A stretch of DNA of 64,000 bases from contig NZ_CP107036.1 in NCBI RefSeq assembly GCF_029542085.1, positions 6,138,001-6,202,000 on the forward strand, given 5' to 3'. The translations under genes and the position numbers were made by a program. Positions 47,248 to 55,084 of this stretch are shown piece after piece. Source of the DNA: Sphingobacterium sp. ML3W (GTDB lineage: Bacteria; Bacteroidota; Bacteroidia; Sphingobacteriales; Sphingobacteriaceae). The notes under the pieces are model-generated. The model saw only the letters and a list, made by a program, of their open reading frames with translations, ran no database searches and was not told where the DNA came from. The first letter of the stretch is position 1, and the number at the start of each line of letters is the position of its first letter.

Positions 47248-49437
47248 TCAGTTTCTTATTGGAAATTTGATCTCGAAAATTGTACCCTGATTCAACTTAC
47301 TTTCGACAGAGATTTTTGCGTTGAGTCGGTCTGCAATTCTTTTCACAATTGATAATCCGACTCCTGATCCATCAAATTGCATCGCATTAGGTAAACGATG
47401 GAATATTTCGAAAATCCGTTCAGTTTCTTCCGCTGACATTCCGATGCCATTATCCCATATTTTATACAAAACATAATCTTCTTCTATTTGGCTGTTTATA
47501 CCTATTAAGGGAGCCGTTTTATTACTGCTATACTTGATCGCATTGCCCAAAAGATTTAGAAATAGTTGATAGACTAAGGTCTTTTCACCATCAATTGGAA
47601 GAATTCTTCCTTTTTCGAATTGCAGATTTTGAACATTAAATCTTACACTGCAATCATCAATGATATTTTCAATGAGCCGCTCTGGATAGACAGTTTCGTA
47701 TTCGAACTCATAGCTTTTGCTGCGGGCGAAATCGACTGTTTTATCTAGCATGTTATTCATCAACAGGATAGCGTCCATCATGTTTTTACCTGCTTTTCCA
47801 AGAAATTCTTGACTTAAATTAGGTCTGTCCCTGATCATCTGGGCTGTCATCTGTAGTGCGGACAAAGGATTTTTTAGGTCATGACTCAGCGTGTAACTGA
47901 ACGTTTCCAAAACATTATTTATTTCAATCAGTTTCTCGTTGAGTGCTTGGATTTCGATGATCTTCTTTAAGCAGGCTTCTTGAATTGTAATACTTAGGCT
48001 TTTTAGGAAATTAATTTCGCGTTCTTTCCATTTCGGGGCTATCCCTTCGACTATTTTCTTCCAGGCATTGAAGGATGTGCGGGGAGAAGGGAAATTTATG
48101 GTCTTTGTTGGATCATAAATAAGCTGCTTTTCGGGTTGCCCTGCCCAGGTTTCCTCTACTATTTCTTCCTTTCGGAAGAAATAGATTTTGAAGTCTAATT
48201 TATTTTCCAAATCTATTCCAGCAATACCAGGAAATGGAAATGCAGTCTCGTTTTCATCTTGATGTCCTTTGAAATCGGATTGCCAAAACAATTGATCAGA
48301 AATTGTTCTACTGAAATGATTATCTAGATTTAATAACATATCTTTTTTTGGCGCATGGCCAACAATATGCCATTTGTCGAGATATTTAAATGCGATCCCA
48401 TCTGTTCGAAGGATGTCCATTAAGCTAGTGGTCAGTGCACTAATTACTTTGTAAAGATCTTTCTTTGTAAATAGATTTTGTCTGATTTCAAATGCGACAC
48501 TCTTTGTTTTAAGTTTGAAGTTATTCTCTTCAATATGTTTATTGGCCAAAAAACTATTTACAGCATATTGAACAATGAAAATGGAAAGATGTCTTTGTGC
48601 TAGATCAATGTATTTGGGCAGTCTATTTTGACAAGCAACCAATCCCCATAGTTTTCCGTTGATGATGATGGAGAAACTACCACTTGCTTTTACTTGGGCA
48701 TTTCGAAGATATTGCAGGTGTATGGGGGACATTGCGCGTATCGCTGTCATAGAGAGATCTAATTTCTCAGGTTCAAGACCCCAAATCGGTACTGGGACAG
48801 CATCTACATCGGGTGTTACCCTGGCAAATATTTTAGTATAGAGTTGGCGCGCTTGTTGGGGAATATCAAACTCAGGATAACGATAGCCTAGTAATGGTTC
48901 CAGGTCGCCAACGACATGTTCAGCAATGACTTGGCCATCTCCACTCTCTGAAAATTTATAGATCATAACACGATCATAATCCGTCACCGTAAAAATATTC
49001 TCAGCCAGAGCCTTCCAGATGTCCTCACTGTCATTGATATGCTTGGCATAAAAGAATGTGTTTTTAAATTGATGCGATTGCGAACGATGTTGTTCGATTT
49101 CAATATATATCTTATTGTCAAAAGGATAAATACTTAGGTAATATGGGATTTGTTCCAGATAGATATCAGCTACGTAGCGGTGTTTGAAACTATCAGTATG
49201 ATCGTGTAATATCTGATCAAGATCGATTGCATGTTGAATATCTAAACAATCGATAAACTTGGTCAAGCTTTGTCCCAAGAATACACTTTGTCTGGGTAAA
49301 CCTATTTCTGTCCAGTTTTCACTCCAGCCTATACAATTTTGAGTGGCATCAAATAGGATGAGACAACCAAAATGCTGTATTTGACCGCAAAGATGTATTG
49401 GTTCTTGGTCACAATTAGAAAAATGATTACTGTCCAT
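47248..49437 (-). CDS. Bacteriophytochrome histidine kinase
   Basis: A 729-residue red/far-red photoreceptor kinase. The N-terminal segment NCDQEPIHLCGQIQHFG carries the biliverdin-attaching Cys9, followed by PAS, then GAF (about 140-310) with PEFDIPQQARQLYTKI and the HLQYLRNAQVKASGS His region. The PHY domain (about 320-500) includes the tongue motif PSPRTSF. The kinase part starts with TFSYTLSHDLKNPLSA (phospho-acceptor His) and ends with the ATPase domain (NLLGNAIKYSS, DNGIGMSAEE, GSGVGLSIVKRI). There is no receiver domain, and neither a response regulator nor a heme oxygenase gene is adjacent. Confidence 0.93.
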   Translation of the reverse strand: MDSNHFSNCDQEPIHLCGQIQHFGCLILFDATQNCIGWSENWTEIGLPRQSVFLGQSLTKFIDCLDIQHAIDLDQILHDHTDSFKHRYVADIYLEQIPYYLSIYPFDNKIYIEIEQHRSQSHQFKNTFFYAKHINDSEDIWKALAENIFTVTDYDRVMIYKFSESGDGQVIAEHVVGDLEPLLGYRYPEFDIPQQARQLYTKIFARVTPDVDAVPVPIWGLEPEKLDLSMTAIRAMSPIHLQYLRNAQVKASGSFSIIINGKLWGLVACQNRLPKYIDLAQRHLSIFIVQYAVNSFLANKHIEENNFKLKTKSVAFEIRQNLFTKKDLYKVISALTTSLMDILRTDGIAFKYLDKWHIVGHAPKKDMLLNLDNHFSRTISDQLFWQSDFKGHQDENETAFPFPGIAGIDLENKLDFKIYFFRKEEIVEETWAGQPEKQLIYDPTKTINFPSPRTSFNAWKKIVEGIAPKWKEREINFLKSLSITIQEACLKKIIEIQALNEKLIEINNVLETFSYTLSHDLKNPLSALQMTAQMIRDRPNLSQEFLGKAGKNMMDAILLMNNMLDKTVDFARSKSYEFEYETVYPERLIENIIDDCSVRFNVQNLQFEKGRILPIDGEKTLVYQLFLNLLGNAIKYSSNKTAPLIGINSQIEEDYVLYKIWDNGIGMSAEETERIFEIFHRLPNAMQFDGSGVGLSIVKRIADRLNAKISVESKLNQGTIFEIKFPIRN

Positions 49438-49943
49438 AAAACGCCTTTTGATATATTCTTCTAAAGTACAAAATAAATAATTAAGGCATAGCTATTGCTG
49501 TTGGACATGTATTGACTGTATTTGGAAAATTATTTTTTTGAATTTATTTACACAAATAGAGATAACATTATAATAAAATATTGGTTATTTAGCTGTCTGT
49601 TTTTTGTTGCTACAGTTGTTGAAGCCCAGCGGTTTAGTTCTGGATTTAACCTGCCCGAATAGCAGGAAATGATGCTACACCATTCCTTGAAGCCTTATTA
49701 TAAACTAGCTTTAAAGTTAAAACCTACATTTACGTGAGTGATAGAACTGGTCGTGCATTCTTTGATGCTGCCATCACAGCCATGTTTTTTTAGTGCTGAT
49801 GGTTGTATTGGCGCTAACAATAAAAAAGGCTAGGTGAACCGATTTCCTAGCCTTCACGATATAACTCATCCTATGCTATAACGATCAAATAACAATGGAA
49901 TAACGGAAAAGTTTTTTTGCAGCCAACAGGAGTCTCTTTTATA
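49438..49943. other. Gap with possible decayed envelope-gene fragments
   Basis: No intact gene. A plus-strand frame around 49580-49671 reads like a signal peptide (WLFSCLFFVATVVEAQRF) but has no ATG and soon meets a stop. A minus-strand frame at 49698-49820 ends in ITHVNVGFNFKASL, like the last strand of an outer-membrane barrel, also without an ATG. These are suggestive of gene remnants only. Confidence 0.3.
49821..49854 (-). terminator. Rho-independent terminator of the PhyH gene
   Basis: On the minus strand AAGGCTAGG and CCTAGCCTT form a 9-bp stem with an 11-nt loop, running into TTTTTTA. It lies 90 bases after the PhyH stop. Confidence 0.82.
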
Positions 49944-50666
49944 TTAGAATCTTTCAGCCCAGCATAAGTTATTGGGTAGTTCGATACTTGAAAATTCAAT
50001 ATGGATAACTCTTCTACGTTTGTTGTTGCTTGTGCGTTTGGAACTATGGAGTAATAGCGGTTTCATGATCATAATTCCGCCTTCATGGACAGGACAGTTT
50101 TTTTCCTGTTCCATGGTCCAATCGATGGTTTCGGGACGGTATATTCCTCTGTTATGTGATCCTGGAATAGTATTTAGCGCACCATTCTCCGCATCCGTGT
50201 CATCAAGATGAATTCTTATCGTAACTATATTTTTCAAAATTTCAAGCGGTGGCTGTACTGCATATTGATTATGTTTGACCGTCCAGTTCAAAAAACCGTC
50301 AGAATCAATTTTTTCGAGTACAGATATCGTTAAGTCTTGGTGGTATGATACGTACCAATTTGATGTTTCAGGTTTGTCGAAATAGATGCTTTTTACAATA
50401 AAATGATCTGCTCCCAGTAATTCAGAAATAATATCTTTAAGGTTATCATTGAAAATTATAGCATATAAAGCTGGTATTTCTTTAATTACCTGGCGGATCG
50501 CAAAAAGATCAGAGGAACGCCTGAATGTATCTCTCGAATGATCTTCGTTTTCAATCAAGGTTATCAATTGCTGAACTTCATTTCTGCTAAAGACATTCTC
50601 GATGGCAGTGAAACCATCTTCTTTTATCTCGCTTTTTTTAATTGTTATTTGTTCGGATGTAAGCAT
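49944..50666 (-). CDS. Phytanoyl-CoA dioxygenase (PhyH) family protein
   Basis: A 240-residue Fe(II)/2-oxoglutarate-dependent oxygenase. The HxD iron ligands are in SYHQDLTIS (about 108-115), the distal His is in MKPLLLHSSKRTSNNKRR (about 205-212), and the downstream Arg would bind 2-oxoglutarate. NGALNTIPGSHNRGIY is the conserved PhyH loop. The family hydroxylates diverse small molecules, and the substrate cannot be inferred. It is transcribed away from kptA's stop on the same strand with a 47-base gap. Confidence 0.9.
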   Translation of the reverse strand: MLTSEQITIKKSEIKEDGFTAIENVFSRNEVQQLITLIENEDHSRDTFRRSSDLFAIRQVIKEIPALYAIIFNDNLKDIISELLGADHFIVKSIYFDKPETSNWYVSYHQDLTISVLEKIDSDGFLNWTVKHNQYAVQPPLEILKNIVTIRIHLDDTDAENGALNTIPGSHNRGIYRPETIDWTMEQEKNCPVHEGGIMIMKPLLLHSSKRTSNNKRRRVIHIEFSSIELPNNLCWAERF

Positions 50667-50713
50667 CGCTATTATTTGATATTGTAGATGTTGTTATTCT
50701 AAAACTTCATACA

Positions 50714-51289
50714 TTATGATCCCTGTCTGGCAGATTTTCCTTTGAAATTGACAAAACGTAAGTATTGTGCAGGCACGTGGTCAGTGAGCCAAACACCATT
50801 TTCGGACAAGAAAAAATCAAATCTATCTTGAAACATAGCTAAGGCATTTATTTCGAATAAAATAGGCTTTCCATGTCGTTGTCCGACAGATTTAGCAGTT
50901 TCGACGTCCTTACTTAGATGTACATGCAGTCTATTCTGTTTTTTTATTCCCTGCTCAATGATTGAATTTGCATGTTGTATCGCTGTGCCATGGTATAGGA
51001 CCTCAGGTGGAACCTCAGGAGACAATCCGAGTTCAATAGTAATAGAATGCCCCTGATTTGCTCTGATTCTCTTAAAATTGTCGTCAAAAGCGAATCTCTT
51101 TTTCGGATTCGTGTCAACAATATGTTTAAGCATATCCAAAGTCAATTCGTGGTTATGATCATTAATCTTTTGGATCAACAAGTCTGTATCCGCCCAACCA
51201 TTCTCATCAAGTTCGATACCAATACTCTCCGGTACATGCCGAAGTATTAGGCTTAAAAATTTGCTAGTTGCGACTTCTTTTTTATTCAT
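50714..51289 (-). CDS. kptA: RNA 2'-phosphotransferase (Tpt1/KptA)
   Basis: A 191-residue enzyme that removes an internal 2'-phosphate from RNA by ADP-ribosylation with NAD. The expected order is present: SKFLSLILRHVPESIGIELD with the RH motif, NGWADTDLL, the NAD-binding LYHGT region (about 100), and RLHVHLSKDVETAKSVGQRHG with its His/Arg residues. Bacterial KptA lacks an obvious tRNA-splicing partner, so its natural substrate is unclear, perhaps RNAs repaired after 2'-phosphate-leaving ligation. No ligase gene is nearby. Confidence 0.92.
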   Translation of the reverse strand: MNKKEVATSKFLSLILRHVPESIGIELDENGWADTDLLIQKINDHNHELTLDMLKHIVDTNPKKRFAFDDNFKRIRANQGHSITIELGLSPEVPPEVLYHGTAIQHANSIIEQGIKKQNRLHVHLSKDVETAKSVGQRHGKPILFEINALAMFQDRFDFFLSENGVWLTDHVPAQYLRFVNFKGKSARQGS

Positions 51290-51591
51290 AAATCATTTTC
51301 AATAGCTAATCAAGTCGAAGTAAATTTACTTTTTTTATTTTTTGAGCATCTTCTTTTTGTTATGAACCGACCGGCAATAAAAATTCTTCATTTTGAGCTG
51401 ATATTCGGTAGTTGTTCCATACCGCTTACATACCCTTGATATTCTAATTTTTAAGTTTGATTCCCACTTAAATTTGTATAGAAATAATGAATGAAGTAAA
51501 TCCTGGCGGCCTTTATCGGAGTAAAATTGGAATCCAGATAAAAAAAGGAGGAGCTTAACATCAAAGTAAATTATCAATAATAGAAGAAGAC
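51290..51591. other. Divergent intergenic region (kptA / amidase)
   Basis: About 300 bases with no supported gene. TAAATTTG near 51471-51478 fits a -7 box for the amidase gene, but the -33 box is not clear. No copies of the TTTGTTAA motif seen upstream of the S24 repressor occur here. Confidence 0.45.
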
Positions 51592-52086
51592 ATGAACATT
51601 AAAGAACATCAATTGATAGGTGTGTCCTATAAAGATACACCTAATAAAAGCGGTAATATCAAACCTATTTATATCATCATGCATTATGATGGAGCATCTA
51701 ATGCTACTAGTGCGATTTATTGGATGTCAGATCCAAAAAGCAAAGTTTCGGCTCACGTGCACATCAGTCGAGACGGTGTTGTAACACAACTGGCGCCATT
51801 CAATGTCAAATGTTGGCACGCAGGCCTGAGTTCCTGGGATGGATTGAAAGATCTGAACAGATACAGTATTGGGATTGAGTTGCAAAATAGGGGGACAGAA
51901 TCTTATACCGAAAAGCAGATCAATGCGGCCATTGAAGTCTGTCAGGCAATTATTGCCCATTATCCTATTCAGGAAATTTTGGGGCACAGTGATATTGCCC
52001 CTGGAAGAAAGGAGGACCCGGGAGCACAATTCCCTTGGATGAAGTTTAAGCCACTAATAAAAAATAATTACTATGGAACTACTTGA
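51592..52086 (+). CDS. N-acetylmuramoyl-L-alanine amidase (endolysin-like)
   Basis: A 164-residue Amidase_2/PGRP-fold peptidoglycan hydrolase that cuts between muramic acid and L-alanine. It has the first zinc His in IYIIMHYDGASN, AHVHISRDGVVTQLAPF, CWHAGLSSW, the catalytic Glu region SIGIELQNRG, and the C-terminal GHSDIAPGRKEDPG with the second His and third ligand. There is no signal peptide, so the enzyme is made in the cytoplasm like a phage endolysin and would need membrane permeabilisation to reach the wall. The next gene starts 14 bases inside its 3' end, a phage-like packing. Confidence 0.9.
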   Translation: MNIKEHQLIGVSYKDTPNKSGNIKPIYIIMHYDGASNATSAIYWMSDPKSKVSAHVHISRDGVVTQLAPFNVKCWHAGLSSWDGLKDLNRYSIGIELQNRGTESYTEKQINAAIEVCQAIIAHYPIQEILGHSDIAPGRKEDPGAQFPWMKFKPLIKNNYYGTT

Positions 52087-52450
52087 AATTTTGGAAAAGC
52101 TGATTATTCCTATCGTTACTGCTATCGGAGGTTACTTTGTTGGTCGTCCCAAGCAGCAGGCGGAAGTGGAAGCTACAAATGTGGAGAATGCTGGGAAAGT
52201 GATTGATAAGTGGGAAGGTTATGCAAACCGGCTGGAAAAAGATATAGAACATTTAAGAGCCATTATCGAAGATCTTAATGAAGGACTAAAACTCGCCAAT
52301 GAGGATCGTATAGCCTGCTCGAAGACGTTGGCTGAGTTGCAGATCAAATATGATGATCTGATGAAGCTTTATAATGAATTGCAGATTGAACTAAAAAGAG
52401 TGAAAAATGAAAAATATACTTCGATTGACCGTAATGCTACTTCTCGTTAG
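52073..52450 (+). CDS. Membrane-anchored coiled-coil protein (holin- or spanin-like)
   Basis: A 125-residue protein with one N-terminal hydrophobic helix (LIIPIVTAIGGYFVG, about 11-25) and then GRPKQQAEVE. A long heptad-rich coiled coil runs from about 50 to 115 (YANRLEKDIEHLRAIIEDL, LQIKYDDLMKLYNELQIEL). This arrangement recurs in Bacteroidota prophages next to endolysin genes. It could act as a holin-like or inner-membrane spanin component. It overlaps the amidase gene by 14 bases and the next gene by 44 bases. I do not claim a proven holin. Confidence 0.7.
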   Translation: MELLEILEKLIIPIVTAIGGYFVGRPKQQAEVEATNVENAGKVIDKWEGYANRLEKDIEHLRAIIEDLNEGLKLANEDRIACSKTLAELQIKYDDLMKLYNELQIELKRVKNEKYTSIDRNATSR

Positions 52451-52907
52451 TAGCTGCGGTTTATTTAAAAAGATTACTAAAACAAAGGAGTCGCGGACAG
52501 TGGAGGTGAATGAAAAAATGGCCGTACTGTCAAGCGTGGATTCTAGTAGAAGGCACTTGGAGATTGAGCAATCATATAATCGACTCTTGACACGGAGCGA
52601 GGCTCTGATGCAGATCGAAGGTGAGGAGATTGAGATTAGCCCGAATGGAGTTGTGCGAATAGGTAAGGGACGGTTATATAAACGCCGAACGTATTATTCT
52701 GATAGTAGTAATGGTGTTGAGAAATATCTTTCCAAGCAGCGTCAGCAGCTTTTTCACCGTGTTCAGTACAAAGAAGATAAACTGCGGATAGATGAAAGAA
52801 CTTCAAAACGGACGGTGCAGCCGGCTGGAACAAATATATTCTATTTTTTGATAGGTTTACTTGTAGTGATATGCCTTATGGTCTGGTGGTTGCGTAGGAG
52901 AGCGTAA
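52407..52907 (+). CDS. Putative unimolecular spanin (lipoprotein with C-terminal helix)
   Basis: A 166-residue protein with an unusual two-ended topology. The N-terminus is a lipoprotein signal (MLLLVSSC, Cys17). The C-terminus is a membrane helix (FYFLIGLLVVICLMVWW, about 146-162) followed by basic RRRA. The middle is charged, with short coiled-coil and beta stretches. Lipid anchor at one end and inner-membrane helix at the other is the defining layout of phage u-spanins such as T1 gp11, which fuse inner and outer membranes during lysis. It starts 44 bases inside the preceding gene in another frame, and the spanin call is an inference. Confidence 0.65.
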   Translation: MKNILRLTVMLLLVSSCGLFKKITKTKESRTVEVNEKMAVLSSVDSSRRHLEIEQSYNRLLTRSEALMQIEGEEIEISPNGVVRIGKGRLYKRRTYYSDSSNGVEKYLSKQRQQLFHRVQYKEDKLRIDERTSKRTVQPAGTNIFYFLIGLLVVICLMVWWLRRRA

Positions 52908-52925
52908 TAATTGGATAAAAGATTA

Positions 52926-52976
52926 TTATACCGATCATGGAAAACTTCGTACTCGTTTGTTTTATGATCGGTATAA
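52926..52976. terminator. Inverted repeat between convergent genes
   Basis: Perfect 13-bp arms TTATACCGATCAT (52926-52938) and ATGATCGGTATAA (52964-52976) with a 25-nt loop sit between the lysis cassette and the minus-strand gene. This fits a bidirectional transcription terminator, although the T runs are weak. Confidence 0.55.
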
Positions 52977-52994
52977 ATTCTTGGGAAACCAATC

Positions 52995-53618
52995 TTATTT
53001 ATCATTGAAACGTTTATTAATGAAATAATAATTTGTTGCTTGCTTGATATCTTTCTTAAAGTCGTTATACATGTCAAATTGGTTACACGCGCAGATGATG
53101 GATTTTTGTAAGGTATCGCTATTTATCTTTAAATATGGACCTAGTTCCTTGTATATCGTGCTTTTTACTTTAGTCTTTAGGTTATCCAGTTTTTCGGGCT
53201 GAAAAATACGCAAGACAACGGCGATTGCCTTGTAACGATGCTGGATATCTTTGTAGTTGATGTACTCACCCATAATCTGTTGCGAGGGTATCCCCATAAA
53301 TTCACAATAACAGTCGATGACCTGACTGATCTTGGAAAGATCGGGTTCGTATATTTTGTCAATTGATCTCAAAATTTCGGGATGGTTCTCTTTTAAGAAA
53401 CTCATAATGAAAGAATAATATAAAGTGTTCATACGTTGGGAATTGGTCTTATCATTTCGTTGACTTGTATTTGTTGTTAAATTTTTTGGTTGCATTAGCA
53501 CGGTCATCAATTCCATACTTTGTGTTTCTTTTGAAATAATACCATATTTTCTGATATGCTCATGATTCAATCCAGTTGATCTGTCTAGCTGCGAATTTGT
53601 TGTGATGAAGCGTTCCAT
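52995..53618 (-). CDS. Uncharacterised protein, possibly DnaA-domain-IV-like
   Basis: A 207-residue soluble protein with no family I can name. The first 70 residues are polar and low in complexity (NLTTNTSQRNDKTNSQRMN). The C-terminal part (about 95-200) has the order of the DnaA C-terminal DNA-binding domain: a helix with VIDCYCEFMGIPSQQI, a basic turn, RYKAIAVVLRIF, then helices spaced like the DnaA HTH. The identity is too weak to be sure. It is divergent from the S24 repressor across the operator-like region 53742-53965, as a phage early or control gene would be. Confidence 0.6.
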   Translation of the reverse strand: MERFITTNSQLDRSTGLNHEHIRKYGIISKETQSMELMTVLMQPKNLTTNTSQRNDKTNSQRMNTLYYSFIMSFLKENHPEILRSIDKIYEPDLSKISQVIDCYCEFMGIPSQQIMGEYINYKDIQHRYKAIAVVLRIFQPEKLDNLKTKVKSTIYKELGPYLKINSDTLQKSIICACNQFDMYNDFKKDIKQATNYYFINKRFNDK

Positions 53619-53741
53619 TTTTATGTTCTTTTAAAGTGTATATTTTTTGCTCTGTCCTCTCGTTACCAGTTACTCAGAGTCATTGACGGGTTCTTTTTCT
53701 TCTAATGATTTTCCGACTGCAAGCGCTAAGTATCAACAATG

Positions 53742-53965
53742 TTTGTTAAACAAAGTTAAACAAATTTGTTAATCATTCAAGGGGTTTAATGTAAAATATG
53801 TTGAATAATTTGTCTTTAGTAAAAATTGTTAAACTTATTTGTTTAATTATAATATATTGATAATGAGGTATTAATGTGTTTATTTTATTTATTTATTTGT
53901 TTAGGTTTAATATCTTGTGTAACTTAGTGTCAGATTGTTATGAATTAGTGTAACATTTGTTAAAT
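53742..53965. promoter_or_regulatory. Operator-like array between divergent control genes
   Basis: Related inverted repeats built from TTTGTT(T)AA half-sites lie at 53742-53754 (TTTGTT-A-AACAAA), 53759-53770 (AACAAATTTGTT), 53829-53846 (TTAAAC, six bases, GTTTAA) and 53952-53965. Exact TTTGTTAA occurs at 53742, 53765 and 53956. The last site ends 13 bases before the repressor ATG, fitting autoregulation. The rest of the 53619-53978 gap is AT-rich without a gene. Confidence 0.5.
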
Positions 53966-53978
53966 ACCCTATAAAAAC

Positions 53979-54785
53979 ATGGAAACTTATCCAGATAATA
54001 ATTTTGAGATTTTACGCTTGGAGATGGGAATTACCAATCGGGAATTTGCAGGCTTATTGGGGGTGCGTGAACAGGTGTATTCGCGTATAAAGAAGGGTGA
54101 ATATCCGATCGGTCTCACCATGAAAACCCGTATTCAAAATGCTTTTCCCCAAGTTCAATACGATTGGCTGCTTTATGGAAAAGGAGAACGAAATCAGTCC
54201 GGTGCAATCATTCAGCCTGATACTGTTTCCATGGTCAATGTAGGAAACGGAAAATCTATTGGATATTTTTCCAGTGATGTCAAATTTATTGACGAGAATA
54301 AGAACAATATATTCTTTGAGGTGTCTCCTGGACGCTATTTGATGCAAACGAAGCTCGTAACCGAGAAGGCAAAAGCAGGTTATCTTTCTGGTTTTTCGGA
54401 CGCTGAGTACATGGATGATTTACCTGCACATTTTATTACCGTGAATGAATTTCACAAAGGAGCTTACCGTTCTTTTGAAGTTAGTGGTGATAGTATGACC
54501 GATGGAACTGATGCCAGCGTCCTTGATGGTGATATTGTTACTGGACGTTTGATTAAACGAGAATTGTGGCAGTCAAAATTTCATACCCATAAATATAGGT
54601 ATTGGGTTGTTGTACATCGATATGAAGGGGTGATTATTAAGGAAATTGCTCATCATGATGTCGCCAATGGAATCCTTACATTACGTTCACTCAACACGGA
54701 CAAAGCTATTTATCCAGATTTTGAAGTCAGTTTGGATGATGTAGATCAGATCTTTAATGTTGTTGATATCAGTCGATCACTATAA
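53979..54785 (+). CDS. XRE/S24 (LexA/CI-type) repressor
   Basis: A 268-residue phage-type repressor. An N-terminal helix-turn-helix (about 9-60; MGITNREFAGLLGVREQVYSRI) is joined by a linker to an S24 serine-protease fold. The catalytic pair is Ser172 in FEVSGDSMTDG and Lys221 in GVIIKEIAH. Repressors of this type cut themselves when RecA filaments form, releasing target genes after DNA damage. A typical Ala-Gly cleavage pair is not certain, but KAKAGYL at about 130-136 is a candidate. The nearest phage-like targets are the divergent gene at 52995 and the lysis genes at 51592-52907. Confidence 0.88.
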   Translation: METYPDNNFEILRLEMGITNREFAGLLGVREQVYSRIKKGEYPIGLTMKTRIQNAFPQVQYDWLLYGKGERNQSGAIIQPDTVSMVNVGNGKSIGYFSSDVKFIDENKNNIFFEVSPGRYLMQTKLVTEKAKAGYLSGFSDAEYMDDLPAHFITVNEFHKGAYRSFEVSGDSMTDGTDASVLDGDIVTGRLIKRELWQSKFHTHKYRYWVVVHRYEGVIIKEIAHHDVANGILTLRSLNTDKAIYPDFEVSLDDVDQIFNVVDISRSL

Positions 54786-54848
54786 ATATGGGGGAGTTAA
54801 ATTCCATCTTCCATTAGAGATCTTTGAAATGATCAACCATAATCAAAC

Positions 54849-54889
54849 CTTGTTTCCCAAATAGAACCCGCTTTTATTTGGGAAACAAG
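54849..54889 (+). terminator. Hairpin after the S24 repressor
   Basis: Perfect 14-bp arms CTTGTTTCCCAAAT (54849-54862) and ATTTGGGAAACAAG (54876-54889) with a 13-nt loop lie 63 bases after the repressor stop. No T run follows, so terminator activity is plausible but not certain. Confidence 0.5.
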
Positions 54890-55037
54890 ATTCCTGTTGC
54901 TCCTGCATATAGCTCTTGTATATGCCCTTTTGTATCACCGCTTTCTCGTCCTAGCGCTGTTTGGAATGATAAAGAGATTCTTTATGTCCGGAAAATATAA
55001 ACCTTATGGTTCACAGCTTGTTAGTCTTTTAGCTAAA

Positions 55038-55084
55038 AAATATAGTAAATAAAACTAATTAAATTAGTTTTATTTACTATATTT
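55038..55084. repeat. 23-bp perfect inverted repeat
   Basis: Arms 55038-55060 and 55062-55084 are perfect complements around a single base, giving a 47-bp AT-rich palindrome. A TATATTTG box at 55078-55085 overlaps the right arm, so it may be a promoter-linked operator. A cruciform or recombination site is also possible. The surrounding gap (54786-55291) shows no supported gene. Confidence 0.75.

Noticed and set aside
51335..51577. 80-codon minus-strand frame upstream of kptA
   Set aside because: It has low-complexity basic composition, overlaps the likely promoter region of the amidase gene, and shows no domain or conserved-looking segment.
52407..52907. Ordinary Rz1-type outer-membrane spanin
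   Set aside because: Rz1 proteins are short, proline-rich and end after the soluble part. This one has a clear C-terminal membrane helix, which fits a unimolecular spanin better.
51592..54785. Complete prophage or tailocin
   Set aside because: Only lysis-like and control genes are visible. No integrase, terminase, capsid, tail or baseplate gene occurs in the window, and no attachment-site duplication was found.
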